From Neoarius graeffei (taxonomy: Eukaryota; Chordata; Actinopteri; Siluriformes; Ariidae), in contig NC_083579.1 of NCBI RefSeq assembly GCF_027579695.1, positions 68,458,871-68,522,870 of the forward strand: 64,000 nucleotides of DNA, given 5' to 3'. The stretch's first letter is position 1, and every line of letters starts with the position of its first letter. The notes under the pieces are model-generated. The model did no database searches and was not told the DNA's origin. It saw nothing but the letters and a program-made list of their open reading frames with translations. A program made the position numbers and the translations under genes. Positions 10,201 to 23,800 of the stretch are shown in pieces.

Positions 10201-13200
10201 CTAACAATATTCATTACATTGTGTAACTATGACCCAGCTAATCAGACAAACGTTACCAAAGTATTTTGCTACATCAATAAACGAAGACTAGAAAGAATAA
10301 AAAAGAAAAGTTTAATAAATAGCCTGATCTTACCTGTGATGAAGTGGGCGCTGCAAACCCACGGATTTTTGATGGTGCTCTCATCACAGTCTACACGTTT
10401 GATGGCTTGTAGCCATAGACGTCGGCGTTTTTTTTTGGTTTTTTTGGAACGGGTGAGATCCTGCTGGAATTCTGAACATTTTAACCCCATCACTGCTACG
10501 ATTCTGACACCCGACAACACAACAACTAGGCATTTCTGGGTCTTTTTTGGGTCCAGGCTGCGCGCGCAATTTCCACTTACGTATGAATGACGTTTACTGC
10601 GAAGGGGTCTATTGACAAGCGAGACGAAGCGAAGGTACGTGAAATCGATGCTGGTATAAAAAACAGAGAAGACTGACAAGCTTTTGTCTTTGGCCAAAAG
10701 GCTGAAGTAGTCGTCGAAATGATTAAATGAAAATGAGAAGTGACTGTGAAGTATAAATAATTGTATAAAGTGTACATAGGCATTATCCCATAAACTTAGC
10801 ATTCGTTTAATTTAATACATTGAACATGTATATGATGGTCAGTAAATCTGAATTAATGCTGACAGTTTTGAAAACTTAAATATTTCAAAAGACTTTGAAA
10901 TCATATGCAGCTAATGAGGACATAGGGTGACTGACCTTTTCTCCCTAAGAAATTTTATTTAATATATGAACATTTTAATAATTAATAAAACTTGCGTTTA
11001 ATGTGAATTTAGTTTGTCATTTTTGTTGATCATAAATTATAACCATAGCCTTGAATGTAGAATGTGATTTTATTTTGAATTCAAACAATACTCCTATTGA
11101 TTTTGAAACATATTTTCATGTAAATATATAAAGACAACAGATTTTTTTTTTTATCTACTACAGCTCAGATGGCAGGAAAAGTGGTTTGTAAGGCCTTATT
11201 TTTCAAAATTTTCCTGGGGGGGGTATCCCTCCCAGACCCCCGGCTTCGGGCGCCATCTTGTTTTCTGCTTTTTTGGTGACCACCCACTCTCATCCCTGCG
11301 TAAAGTGTTCGCTTTATTATAATTTTGTAACTATTTAACACGCAGAAGACCATTAAACAAATGCATACGGGGCTACCTGAAGCGGCCACGCGATTGCAAT
11401 AGAAAAACATCCGGCCGACTGCATACTCGCCGTTCTGCCCTGTATCTAGCATTTAAAAAAACACACCCAATGCATCGCTTCCATTCCAACATTATTTTTT
11501 ATTGGAAAAACATGGCTACACCTGCAATGGTGTCCATCAATCATCTTTAAATCTCTTAATTTTTGTGAGCGCAGCCGAAAATGTCTTAAGTTGAAGTAAA
11601 CAAAAAACTGAAAACTACGTTACATTAACATAAAGCAATCAAAATGGCAATTTCAGCGGCTCCCGGGAGATGAAGGTGAGCGACACAGATTCACCATAAA
11701 CTCAAACACAATCTGTTAATAACACATGCGGGTGAGGGAGCAGTGGTGTGTGTGTGAGTGAGTGAGCGAGCGGTAGTGTGTGTGAGAGAGAGCGCGGTTT
11801 TATGTTTTTATGCTGCTGTACATTCGTGTTTGTCCCAGTGAGCCGCCCCACCACTGTTTTACAGGTACATGTCTTGCAAAGTACCCGAGTTTGCAGTACG
11901 TCATCCCTCCTGAATCCAAAGTACTTCCAAATAGCAGACGTGCATTTTTTTTTTTTTTTGGAAACCAGTTCCTCCTCACACAAGTTTGTCTCACCACACT
12001 TGCTACCGCTCCCACCTTCCGCCATCACCACGAGGCTTTTACTTGTTTTGCAATAGGGGGCGGAGTTATCCCGCGGCGCTTCTTGACATTCAAATGTGAT
12101 TGGACGGCACAGAAAAATGTGCCTTTCATCGAAATTTAAGTAATTTTTGCGGTATGTGTATTGCAAACTATGATATCGCGATATCGATACTTTTTCGATA
12201 TATTGTGCAGCCCTAGTCTATACCTGCATTACACGATACTGACACGTAGTAACGTTGGAAGCTGCAGCTAGCCAGCAGCTAAATAACGTTTCGGGTGCAC
12301 ACGCAGGTTGCTTGTAGCGCTATTGTGCAACGGTTACGCTTATCTATCGTCTTTTCTGACCGTACACAGTTACAGTAATCATATAACAGCGCGCACGCAT
12401 GTTAGTTAAGTTCAAGTCTTTTATTTTACGTATCTGTGATTGTGTAGGCGAGAGCTGCATTTTCCCGTTGCTTCACTGTGGTTGTTTACTGCAGGACTTC
12501 CAGGTTCCTGGGTCAAAGGACCCGAACTACAGAGGTCAGGGGGGCTTTGTAGTGCCAGTCTTGGGCACGCGCACCAGCTCGTGCATGGATTGGAGTGGTT
12601 TCACCCAATTAGCATTGTGTATTGTTAAAAAAAAAAAAAAGTATGCTTTATTGTAATTGGGTATTTTGTTTATGCATGGAAGTTCATTTATTTTTCTCAC
12701 TCAGAAAAAAATATAATTAATTCAGGGATGTGCAACAGGCACATCAGTCTCAACTGAAATGTCAAATGAGTCTCACATTGACACAGATATGTACAGTAAG
12801 AATGTTTGTTAATTTTTTTGTAAAATGATTTAACAATAATTTAGCATTTCCTATCCGTTTATTGGCCAGTTTCACGGTCAAAAAAGCCCATCAGCAATTC
12901 CTGCTGGTCCGGGGAATTGAACCAGCAACCTTCTGGTCCCAAAACAACTACTCTAACCATTAGGCTACAGCTTAATCACTTAAAATCAGTGATTGACATA
13001 TTTACTGTCACATTATTATGATAATGATTTGATGATTATTAACTCCATCTTAATTTACTGTTTATAAATCATAAGTCAAGCTTTTATCCAACGTTGTAAT
13101 GACCAGTGTTGTGTCTACCTTCTCAAAGGAATTTGTCTCCGTGATATGCCAGTGGTAAAGATATACATGTTATTTACCAGCTGGGAGGTCCGTATCGTGA

Positions 13201-16200
13201 AATACCGTGACCGAGGTCTTGAAAGTACTGAGCGAGGCCCTCTGGGCCGAGGTCAGTGTTCAAGGCTGAGGTCACGGTATTTCACCATACGGACCGACCA
13301 GAAAACGAGAGCACCCAAAAGGGGAAAGCCGAGCCGAGCCACCATTTTGAATCCTCGTTCACGGCTGTAATGCAAATGGCTTCCTCCTCGGTATACAAGT
13401 GCACTTCCATGGCAGGAAAAAAAATGCATTTTGCCGCCTATGTCGTCCCCTATTTATACAAAATTGAGTCATTCAGGATTCAGCCATGTTTTTGCTCAGT
13501 GTTAAGGCCAATTTATGCTGACGACGCAGTCCTCGCAGACGGCGCCGCAGATAGCGTCTGCGTAGCCCCCCCACCTTCGCAGACGCTCTGCGCGCACCTC
13601 CCAAAAATTGTGACCACCGCAGAAGCCTCGCAGACAGCGTCGCAGACAAGAGGGCTCTGATTGGTCCACTCTACATCCACTGTACACGCACTTCCGCTTC
13701 CCTACTTTCCCAGTTTGGTTTGTTTTCACGACCGGCATTTTTAAAAACACGAGCGAAGATGGAGCAGCACGAAGAGCGGTTGATCGAGGAAGTGAGGAAG
13801 TACGTACATCTATACGACTCCAGTTCTAGTCATTATAAGTAACCGGAGGATAAACACTCCACTAACCACACCCACCAACTACTCCTAGCGATTTCGCGAC
13901 TTCGCGCCCCCTTGTGTTGTGGCGGTGAATAACATCGCGCACGCCTATTACTCCCCGCTCAACGATAAATTACAACTGTCTGCGAAAAGCTATCTGCGAA
14001 AGCCTTGTCGCAAGAGCATGCAGAGGCCTTTAGCAACAGTTAGAGGTTTTTAGCTTTCTCCTGAAATGTTTTTTTATTTCTTCTTCCTCAGGGTAGTAAA
14101 ACTCGCTTTTGGTGTGAACACTGTCATCATCGCTGTCCATGATGTAAAATTAATGCTATTATACTGAGAAATGCTGGCAAAAATTTCTAAGATTTTTGAT
14201 AACCTTATAAATAAATCTTTAAAAAAAAAGATAAATGTTGACAAAAATTGCTACTATGTTTGTTGTTGTGAACGAGCAAGTCACCAGAGGTCCATAACCG
14301 GGGTCCGTACCGTAGGATACGGACCCGATCGCCAGCCAATCAGAGCGCAGGATTTGGACCGCGAAAAAAAAATTATTTGCCAGCTGGGAGGTCCGTATCG
14401 TGAAATACCGTGACTGAGGTCAGTATTCAAGGCCGAGGTCACGGTATTTCACCATACGGATCGACCTTAAGCTGATAAATAATATATTTTTTTCTTTACC
14501 AAATTCTAACAGAAAACGAGAGCGTCTGAAAGGGAGAGCCGAGCCGCCATTTTGAATCCTTGTTCACGGCTGTAATGCAAATTGCTTCCTCCTCGGTATA
14601 CAAGTGCACTTCCATGGCAGGGGAAAAAAACTACATTTTGCCGCCTATGTAGTCCCCTATTTATACAAAATTGAGTCATTCAGGATTCAGCCATATTTTT
14701 GCTCGGCGTTGGCAGCAGTTAGAGGTTTTTAGCTTTCTCCTGAAATGTTTACTTTTATTTCTTCTTCCTCAGGGTAGTAAAACTCGCTTTCGCTGTGAAC
14801 GCTGTCGTTATCGCTATCCATGCTGTAAGATTAATGCTATTCTCCTGAGAAATGCGAAAATAAATGTTGACACAAATTGCTACTATGTTTGTTGTTGTGA
14901 ACGAGCGATTCGCCAGAGGTCCGTAACCGGGGTCCGGATCATAGGATGCGGACCCGCTCGCCAGCCAATCAGAGCGCAGGATTTGATTGAAACCGGACCA
15001 TGAAAAAAATAAAAAGGCATAACAAATACATTTGACTCCAAGTGTCTCTCCCGTCGTATCTGTACAAATAAATGAAACGTGGGTGTATTTTAAAATTTCG
15101 AGACGTTAAAAATAAAATGAAAGTAAGACACTGGGTATCTGCCAGATTTATAACATCGAAGACGAGGTCAAGATTAGTCACAAGACACAAGGGAGAAGTG
15201 GGAGATGGATATTCCTGCTGAGAGAGTTTGAAAGAGGATATGAAAGCAGTTATAAATAGTCTGGCTAACGTGACTGCAAAGCTCTATGAGCTATTGGTCT
15301 GGCCAAGATATTAAGCCCAACCGTTTCCCAGAGCCCGTGGTTGACCCGCCTCCCTGAAATGCCTCAGTTTGCTACTGGTCGAAGCCAGAAAAGGCTGTGA
15401 CGAAGCTTAAACCAATCACATCACTCTTTCCTCTGACGTATGTGACGCGACGGGGCTAACTGGTAGATTAAACTCTTACCGAAGCTGGTCGGGAGCAAGG
15501 CGAAAACGTTCTTCCTTTCAATAAATACCTCCAGGGCTGCTCTTTGCTCCGTTTTCAATGAGAACTTCCCGTTGAATGCTTTCAATACAGCATCTACCGC
15601 TGTGTCAAAGGCTTGCCGCTGCTCCATGTTCGTAATGTTTCTAGTGAATGAAGCGCTTCCGGCATAGATTCTGTAAACAATCTATGGCTTCCGGTCGCAG
15701 TTCTACTACGTCAGTGCCTTGAACACGCCTCTACCCAGGGCCGTTGGAGATGCTCAAAGTTGATTGGTTCCCGATTTTTCGGGAGCTTGGAAAAGCTGGA
15801 GATAGCTTGCCTGGCCAGACTAAGCTCGCAACAGGCCCTCATGTTACGTCACGCTTAGGATGGGCGGGCCCAGGCTAAGTTATAAAGGCAAAATGTGGGC
15901 ATGTAAGTTAGTGTTTATTCACTGTCCTCTTTAATAGGAATAACTGTTCGTTTATGCAGTTATCTAACCAGCCAATCATATGGCAGCAGCACAGTACATA
16001 AAATCACACAGGCAGAGGTCAAGAGCTTCAGTTAATATTCACATCAAACATCAGAATGAAGAAAAAGTCTGATCACTGTGACGTGGTTGTTGGTGCCAGA
16101 CGGGCTGACGGGGTTTGAGTATTTCAGACGCTGCTGATCTCCTGGGGTTTTCACACAACAGTCTCTAGAGTTTACACACAATGGTGCAAAAAACATCCTG

Positions 16201-17759
16201 CGAGCTGAAACACTTGGTTGATGAGTGATCAAGGGAGAATGACCAGACAGGTCTGAGCTAAAAGGAAGTCTACAGTAACTCTAAGAATCACTCTTGACAA
16301 CCGTGGTGAGCAGAAAAGCATCTCGGGACACACAACACGTCAGACGTTTAGGTGGATGAGCTACAGCAGCAGGTGATCGCGTCAGGTCCCTCCTCTTGTC
16401 AGCCATGAGCAAAAATCTGAGGCTGTCATGGGAACGGACTCACCCCAACTGGATAGTTGCATGTGAGCTGTTAGCATGTTTGTATTAGCATGCTAGCCTC
16501 AGCATGTTAGCATGTTAACAATTAACATGTTAGCCATGAGCATGCTAAGCTTGGCATGTTAGCTGTTAACGTATTAGCATGTTAGCATGCAAACTGTTAA
16601 CATGTCAGCTGTTAGTGTATTAACCTCAGCGTGTTAGCATGTTAACAATTAGTATGTTAAGCTTTGCATGTTAGAAGGTTAACTGTTGGTATGTTAGCAT
16701 GTTCACAATAGCATGTTGGCATGCCGGCTGTTAACATATAAGCCTTAGCATGCTAGCTGTTGGCATGTTAGTCTTAACATGTTGGCACGATAGCTGTTCT
16801 GTTACAGCTTAGCAAGCATACTTTGCATTTTCTTTGCGGGAATGCAGTCCAGTGTTGTTGTCTCCCTCCCCAAATCTTCAACTGTCCAGTTTCAGTTAGT
16901 TTATGTCCATGATGGCCTCAGATTCTTGGCTGACAGGAGTGGAACCTATTGTGGTCTTCTGCTGTTGTAGCCCATCCACATCAATTCTGATGTTTTCACT
17001 ACGTTCACACTGCAAGGCTTAATGCTCAATTCCGATTTTTTTGTGAAATCCGATTTTTTTGTGAGGTCGTTCACATTAACAAATATATGCGACTTGTATG
17101 TGATCCTCAGTATGAACGAAAAGCGACCTAAAAGTGTTCCGCATGCGCATTGCAGGATACGACGAAGTCACACGCAGTGAGCATGGCCAGTGTTTACGGA
17201 AGTAAAACCGCCCGGTTGCGGTATGACCCATCCAATCTAGCTTGAATAGCTGCATCCCCCCAAATGGAAATCAGCTCCCTAACCTCTGCATCCTTCCATT
17301 GAGAAGATTCAGAACCTTCACAGCCCGAAGCGTCCCTCGCATTGATGTCATGCGCCATGTTGTTGTAACTTTTTTTTTGAGAGACCCGCCACCTACTTCA
17401 GCGCAGAATAGTGACGTTTGTGGCTTGTTGATGACGTGTAAGTCAGATGAATGCGACCTGGCGGTTCAGACTGAAGTCGCATATGAAAAGATCGGATAGG
17501 AATCGGAATTAGGACCACATATCCAAACGGCCTGGGTCGGATTTGAAAAAATCGGATCTGTGTCGTTCATATTGTCAATAAAAGATTGGATACAGGTCAC
17601 ATATGGGCGAAAAAATCGGATTTGAGTCACTTCAGCCTGCAGTGTGAACGTAGTGTTAGTGTTCGCTGAGATGCTTTTCTGCTCACCACAGTTGTAAAGA
17701 TTGATTGAGAGTTACTATATCCTTCCTGGCAGCCTGAACCAATCTGGCCATCTTCCTCT

Positions 17760-17811
<52 letters not shown>

Positions 17812-20800
17812 CAAGGTGTTTCCACCCACAGAACTGATGCTCACTCAGTGCTTTTTGTTTTTTGCACCATCCTTTATACACTTTCAAGACTGCTGTGCGT
17901 TGAATTCGCAGGAGATCAGCAGTTTCTGAAATGTTCAAACCAGCCCATCTGGCAGCAACACCCATGTAATGATCAGGCACAGAGCTCACACTTGTTTTTC
18001 TTCATTTTTTTTTTATGCTTTTTTTTTATGCACTGTGTTGCTGCTGCTACATGATTGGCTGATTAGATAACTGCATAAATGTACAGATGTTCCTATTAAA
18101 GTGGATGCTGATTTGTATATGACTTTCAGAAACGGAGATGCGAACATTTGAAGATATTTTGTTTTTCTTTATTAATGACCTTGCATTATTTGATCATTTT
18201 TGTTGCTTGTAAAAATTTTTATTTTTTTTTTGTCTGTGTTTCGTATTAAATGTACAAGCGTTTTTTTTCACTCAGCTGTTTGCTTCTAACCTCTTCCCAA
18301 CTCCCAGGGAATGAAGTTATTACCATCAACACGCCAGCATTTGCCGAGTCTGTCACAGAGGGAGATGTGAGGTGGGAGAAAGGTATGTGTGTGTTTCTTC
18401 TGTGTTGACCTCATATCGTTTTGTGCCCCATTTATTGCATCAGCGTGTGAACTCGATATTAACGCGTGCGTTTTGTCTCGTCTCGTAGCCGTGGGGGACA
18501 CCGTCGCAGAAGATGAGGTGGTTTGTGAAATTGAGACTGACAAGGTAAAAGCAGAAAAAGGAACTGAACTTGTATTTTTCAGGGATATCATGACAATTAT
18601 CATCCCAGACCATGTTGTTAAGCAGCTTGCCGTGTCTGTATGCAGACGTCAGTGCAGGTGCCGTCTCCGGCTGCAGGAGTGATCGAGGAGCTCCTGATTC
18701 CTGATGGAGGCAGAGTGGAGGGAGGCACTCCTCTGTTTAAGCTGAGAAAAGGAGGTTGGTGCATGACAGTCTGTTCATTACATTTGAACGGTTTTCCAGG
18801 TCCTCTACTGTGTGTGTTTAAGCAATATCACACAAGCAAAAACAGTTATACAACCCCTGGCAAAAAGTATGGAATCACCAGTCTTGAATGAGCGCTCATT
18901 CACACGTTTTATTCTGTAGAACAAATTCGGATCACAAACATGATACAATAATAAAGTAATTCCAAAGTGCACCTTCTTGGCCTTCAGAAACACTAAAAGA
19001 AATGAAGAAAAAGCATTGTGGAAGTCAGTAAATGTTACTTTTATAGACCAAGCACAGGGGAAAAAAATATGGAATCACTCAATTCTGAGGAAAAAAATAT
19101 GGAATCATGAAAAACAGACAAACAAAAGAACATTCAAAACACTTTTTTTTTCTTTCTTTTGATTACGTTCATTATGTCTTATATTAAATATAGTTAGTTT
19201 TTTGTTTCTTTTTTATCAGACATCTAGTTTTTGGGTTTGTTTATCTGACATGTTTCGACGTACGACTGTCGTCTTCCTCAGAGTGTCACCGGATGTTATT
19301 GGTGACGCATCTTTTATCAGCTTATGTTTCCGAAGGCGTGGCCTTCCTGTCTGGATTGACAGGTCGGTCACGCCTTCTACTGTCAGTTCGTCCCCTGCAA
19401 GATGGCACTCCAGGTATGGGAGAGCATGTATGCTCCCTCATCTCGGTTGATGGTCCTCGGGCTTCGCTTACGGATCTCCATGGCCTCCCTGATCCAGCGC
19501 TGATGTTTGTTATCTTCTGTGCGGATGACTCTGGCATTCCCCCAGTCCATAATGTGATTTTCCCTTTTGCAATGATCTGTTATGGCTGACTTATAATTTT
19601 CCTGTTGTGCCTTTTCTTTTATTGTTCGGGTTTGTCTTGTAGCGGTCTCCTTTTCGCACTCTTTCTTATGTTCATTTTTTCTTGTGTTGAAACTCCTTCC
19701 TGTCTCCCCGATGTAAATTTTATTGCATAATTGGCATGGAATCTCATATATGGTGTTGCATCTGTTGTCCGGATGTATTCTGTCTTTGGGATGAACCAGG
19801 ATCTGACAGAGTGTTGTGTGTGGTTTGACAGGTGTGTTAATGTTGTGTTTCCTCATTGCTCTTTGAATGCGTTCAGTTATTCCCCTAATGTATGGTAATG
19901 TCACTACTCCCCTGTGTTCTTGTTTGTTAGTTTGTTTTTTTCTCTTTCTTCTGTGTTTTGTTGTTCTTAACCTGTTTCACCCCTTTAGATATTGCCCATT
20001 GTGGATATTGACATGCCTTCAGTGCGTGTTGTATATGTTGTTCCTCCTGTTCTTTGTCCTGTGGATCTGTAATTATTGCTGCGCGTTCATGTAATGTTCT
20101 GACTACTGATATTTTGTGCATTATGGGGTGTTCGGAAGTCCAGTTTAAATATTGGTCGGTGTGTGTGTGTGGGTTTTCTGTGTACTTTTATTTTGATGTC
20201 CCCATCTTCTGTGTGATGTATTTTTAAATCCAAAAATGCTATTGACTGCTCCGTTTCTTCATGTGTGAATTTTATATTACCGGTATTATCTATGGTGTTG
20301 AGATGGTCGGTGAGTTGTTGAGTGTGTCCCCTCTTAACGTTTTCTAGTATGTCATCCACATAATGTTTCCAGAGTGTTGGCCTGTATTCTGCTGGTATTG
20401 TTGTGAGTGCTTCACATCACTAGTACTTAGTTGCACCACCTCTGGCTTTTATAATGGCTTGCAGTCTCTTAGGCATGGACTTGAGTGACAAACAGTATTC
20501 TTCATCAATCTGGTGCCAACTCTCTTTGATTGCAGTTGCCAGATCATCTTTGCAGGCCGGAGCCTTGTTGTGGACCTTTTTTTTTTCAATTTCCACCACA
20601 AGTTTTCTATTGGGTTGAGATCTGGACTATTTGCAGGCCATGACATTGACTGGATGTGTCTTTCACCAAGGAATGCTTTCACAGTTTTTGCTCTATGGCA
20701 CGATGCATTGTCATCTTGGAAAATTATTTCATCATCCCCAAACATCTTTTCAATTGAAGGGATAAGAAAACTGTCCAAAATGTCAATGTAAACCTGTGCA

Positions 20801-23800
20801 TTTATTGAAGAAGTAACCACAGCCATCTCCCCAGTGCCTTTGCCTGACATGCAGCCCCATATCATCAAGGATTGTGGAAATTTGGATGTTTTCTTCAGGC
20901 AGTCCTCTTCATAAATCTCACTGGAACGGCACCAAACAAAAGTTCCAGCATCATCACCTTGTCCAATGCAGATTCATGATTCATCACTGAAGATAACTTT
21001 CATCCAGTCATCCACAGTCCATGATTGCTTCTCCTTAGCCCATTGTAGTCTTGTTCTTTTCTGTTTAGGTGTCAATGATGGTTTTCATTTAGCTTTCCTA
21101 CATGAAAATCCCATTTCCTTTAGGCGATTTCTCACGGTTCGGTCACATACTTGTACATCGACTCCAGCTTCCTCCCATTTATGCTTCATTTGTTTTGTTG
21201 TACTTTTTCGGTTTTCAAGACATACGGCCTTAAGTTTTTTGTCTTGACGCTTTGATGTCTTCCTTGGTCTACTACCAGTACGCTTGGCTTTAAAAACCTT
21301 CCCATGCTGTTTGTACTTGGTCCATATCTTAGATACAGCTGACTGTGAACAGCCCACATCTTTGGCAACCATGCGTGAAGAGTTACCTTCTTTAAGAAGT
21401 TTGACAATCCTCTCTTGTTTCAAGAGACATGTCTCTTGTTGGAGCCATGATTCTTGCCAATCCACTTGGTCCAGCAGCCCTCCAAGGTGTGATAACTGCG
21501 CTGTTTCTAACTGCAGACTAACGAGCAGATCTAATCTGAGGCAGGTGTCAATTTAGGGAAAGGAAATTGACTGGGTGAGTCCTTATTTTCTACCTGAAAA
21601 TTGAGTGATTCCATATTTTTTTTCCCTCGGAATTGAGTGATTCCATATTTTTTTCCCTGTGCTTGGTCTATAAAAGTAACATTTGCTGACTATCACAATG
21701 TATTTTCTTCGTTTATTTTGGTGTTTCTGAAGGCCAAGAAGTTGCACTTTGGAATGACTTTATTATTGTATCATGTTTGTGATCTCAGTTTGTTCTACAG
21801 AATAAAACGTCTGAATGAGTGCTCATCCAAGACTGGTGATTCCATACTTTTTGCCAGGGGTTGTACTAAATATTTGCACGGCTGCGATTGAGCCGTGGTG
21901 GCATCGCGGCGGAGCTAATCGCAGCCATGATGATATTCACTATAATAGTACAACTACGAGTGCGATATTGCTTTTATACAGAAGTTCCGTAAACAAGAAA
22001 TTAATATTGAGTAACTTTCATTTTGGACGGGATATGTCCAGATGTGTGTGTGGGGTTTTTTTTTTTTTTTTTGCGCACTTAGCTTATGGAAGTAGATCCC
22101 AAAGAAACCTGTGTCAGCATGGAATCATGTTGCTATGGCAACAGGATCATTTACTAGTACGTGTCTCAGTACTGCGTGTGCGTTATCTAGCAGAGTGAGC
22201 TTTATACTTCATGAAAGTGAAGGCTGTAGATTCGTGCATTTTGCTGCCAGTAAATCACATGGTTACAGAAAATTTGATTAGATTTTTAGAATTAGAAGCC
22301 TTTTATTTATACAGTGGCATGCAAAAGTTTGGGCACCCTTGCTGAAAATATGTTACTGTGAATAGTTCAGTGAGCAGAAGATGAACTGATCACCAAAAGG
22401 CATAAAGGTGTAAAGACGATGCATTTCTTTTCATCGTTTTCAAGGTTCCAGACCTTAATTAGCTTATTGAGCTGTGGCGTGTTCAAATTCTTCGTTAGGA
22501 AAGGTCAGATGATGCAGATTTCAAAGCTGTATAAATTCTCTGACTCCTCAAACTTGTCCCTAAAATCAACAGCCATGGGCTCCTCTAAGCCACTCCCTCG
22601 CATTCTGAATAATAAAATAATTGATGCTCACAAAGCAGGAGAAGGCTACAAGAACGTAGCAAAGTGTTTTCAGGTAGCTGTTTCCTCAGATTGTAATGTT
22701 AAGAAATGGCAATTAACAGAAACAGTGGCGATCAAGGTGAGGTCTGGAAGATGAAGAAAACTGTCTGGAAGAACTGCTCGTTGGATTGCTAGAAAGGCAA
22801 ATAAAAACCCCTGTTTGACTGCAAAAGACCTTCAGAAAGATTTAGCAGACCCTGGAGTGGTGGTGCACTGCTCTACTATGCAGCGACACCTGAACAAATA
22901 TGACCTTCATGGGAGTCATCGGAAGAAAACCTTTCCTGCATCCTAGCCACAAAATTCAGCATCTGAAGTTTGCAAATGAACATCTAAATAAGCCTGATGC
23001 ATTTTGGAAACAAGTCCTGTGGACTGATGAAATCAAAATAGAACTTTTTGGCCACAATGTGCAAAGGTATGTTTGGAGAAAAAAGGGTGCCAAATTCCAG
23101 GAAAAGAACACCTCTCCAACTCTGAAGCATGGGTGTGGATCGATCATGCTTTGGGGTTGTGTTGCAGCCAGTGGCACAGGGCACATTTCATCGGTCGAGG
23201 GAAGCATGGATTCGAATAAATACCAGCAAATCCTGGAAGCAAACATCACACCATCTGTAAAAAAAAAGTTGAAGTTAAAAAGAGGATGGGTCCTACAATA
23301 AGACGATGATCCAAAACACATCTCAAAATCTACAATGGAATACCTCGAGGCCCAAGCTGAAGGTTTTGCCCTGGCCCTCACAGTCCCCTGACCTAAACAT
23401 CATTGAAAATCTGTGGATAGATCTCAAAAGAGCAGTGCATGCAAGACAGCCCAAGAAACTTGTAGAACTGGAAGCCTTTTGCAAGGACGAATGTGTGAAA
23501 ATCCCCCAGGTAAAAACTGAAAGATTATTAGCTGGCTACAAAAAGTGTTTACAAGCTGTGATACTTGCGAAAGGAGGTGTTACTAGCAGTGATGGGAATA
23601 ACGGCGTTAGAAATAACGGCGTTACTTTTTTTAGTAACGAGTAATCTAACTAATTACTTTTTACATCGTTATAACGCCGTTCCCGTTACTTACAATAAAA
23701 TACTATGCGTTACTTTATTAAAGCTGTTCTCATCTGGCACGCTGCTCGTTCAGCCTTTCTTTCCTCTGCTTTAGTGTGGGGCGGGGAGACACGAGACAAC

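Larger units (their letters stand above)
9015..11298. mobile_element. Two-gene TIR element: YqaJ/SWIM-type exon plus THAP exon
   Basis: 2284 bp from CAGGGATGAGAGT to ACTCTCATCCCTG, a 13-bp inverted repeat, flanked by CGTAAA on both sides (9009-9014 and 11299-11304). The 6-bp duplication is clear. Coding starts lie near both halves and converge: + at 9521 and - at 10533. The layout matches element copy B at 2037-3460. The 6-bp target and THAP content do not fit hAT or the TTAA type. Superfamily left open. Confidence 0.7.
15918..18110 (-). mobile_element. Tc1-like element with long inverted repeats
   Basis: CTTTAATAGGAA near 15938 matches TTCCTATTAAAG near 18100. CAGTTATCTAACCAGCCAAT and ATTGGCTGATTAGATAACTG continue the arms, which extend for several hundred bp. 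It carries the AGCATGTTAGC repeat, a Harbinger MITE and a broken transposase. Exact termini are approximate. Confidence 0.6.
19150..20405 (-). mobile_element. Penelope-like retroelement, 5'-truncated
   Basis: Minus-strand coding: the end of a reverse transcriptase ([34 protein letters not shown] at 20359-20087), then VVRTL at 20121-19927, then a GIY-YIG endonuclease (19904-19383). This RT-then-GIY-YIG order defines Penelope-like elements. The downstream sequence holds the ACATGTTTCGACGTACGAC region. It inserted into the arm/coding region of the Tc1 element. Confidence 0.8.
18851..21863 (-). mobile_element. Tc1-type transposon with long TIRs, split by a Penelope-like element
   Basis: CAACCCCTGGC at 18851 and GCCAGGGGTTG to 21863, with TA at 18849-18850 and 21864-21865. 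The inverted arms extend about 200 bp. Transposase on the minus strand, in pieces. A retroelement occupies about 19150-20405. Confidence 0.9.

Noticed and set aside
4551..12215. One large hAT element from TAGGGCTGTGCG (4551) to GTGCAGCCCTA (12215)
   Set aside because: The ends match as a pair, but DLST exons 3 and 4 lie between them, so they are more likely two separate partial copies of one family.
12840..12985. Functional tRNA gene on the minus strand
   Set aside because: A- and B-box-like sequences are present but the cloverleaf cannot be completed; fits a SINE head.
15421..15627. Host RecQ helicase gene
   Set aside because: It is confined within a 621-bp TIR element with a 9-bp duplication and stops after the Walker A motif.
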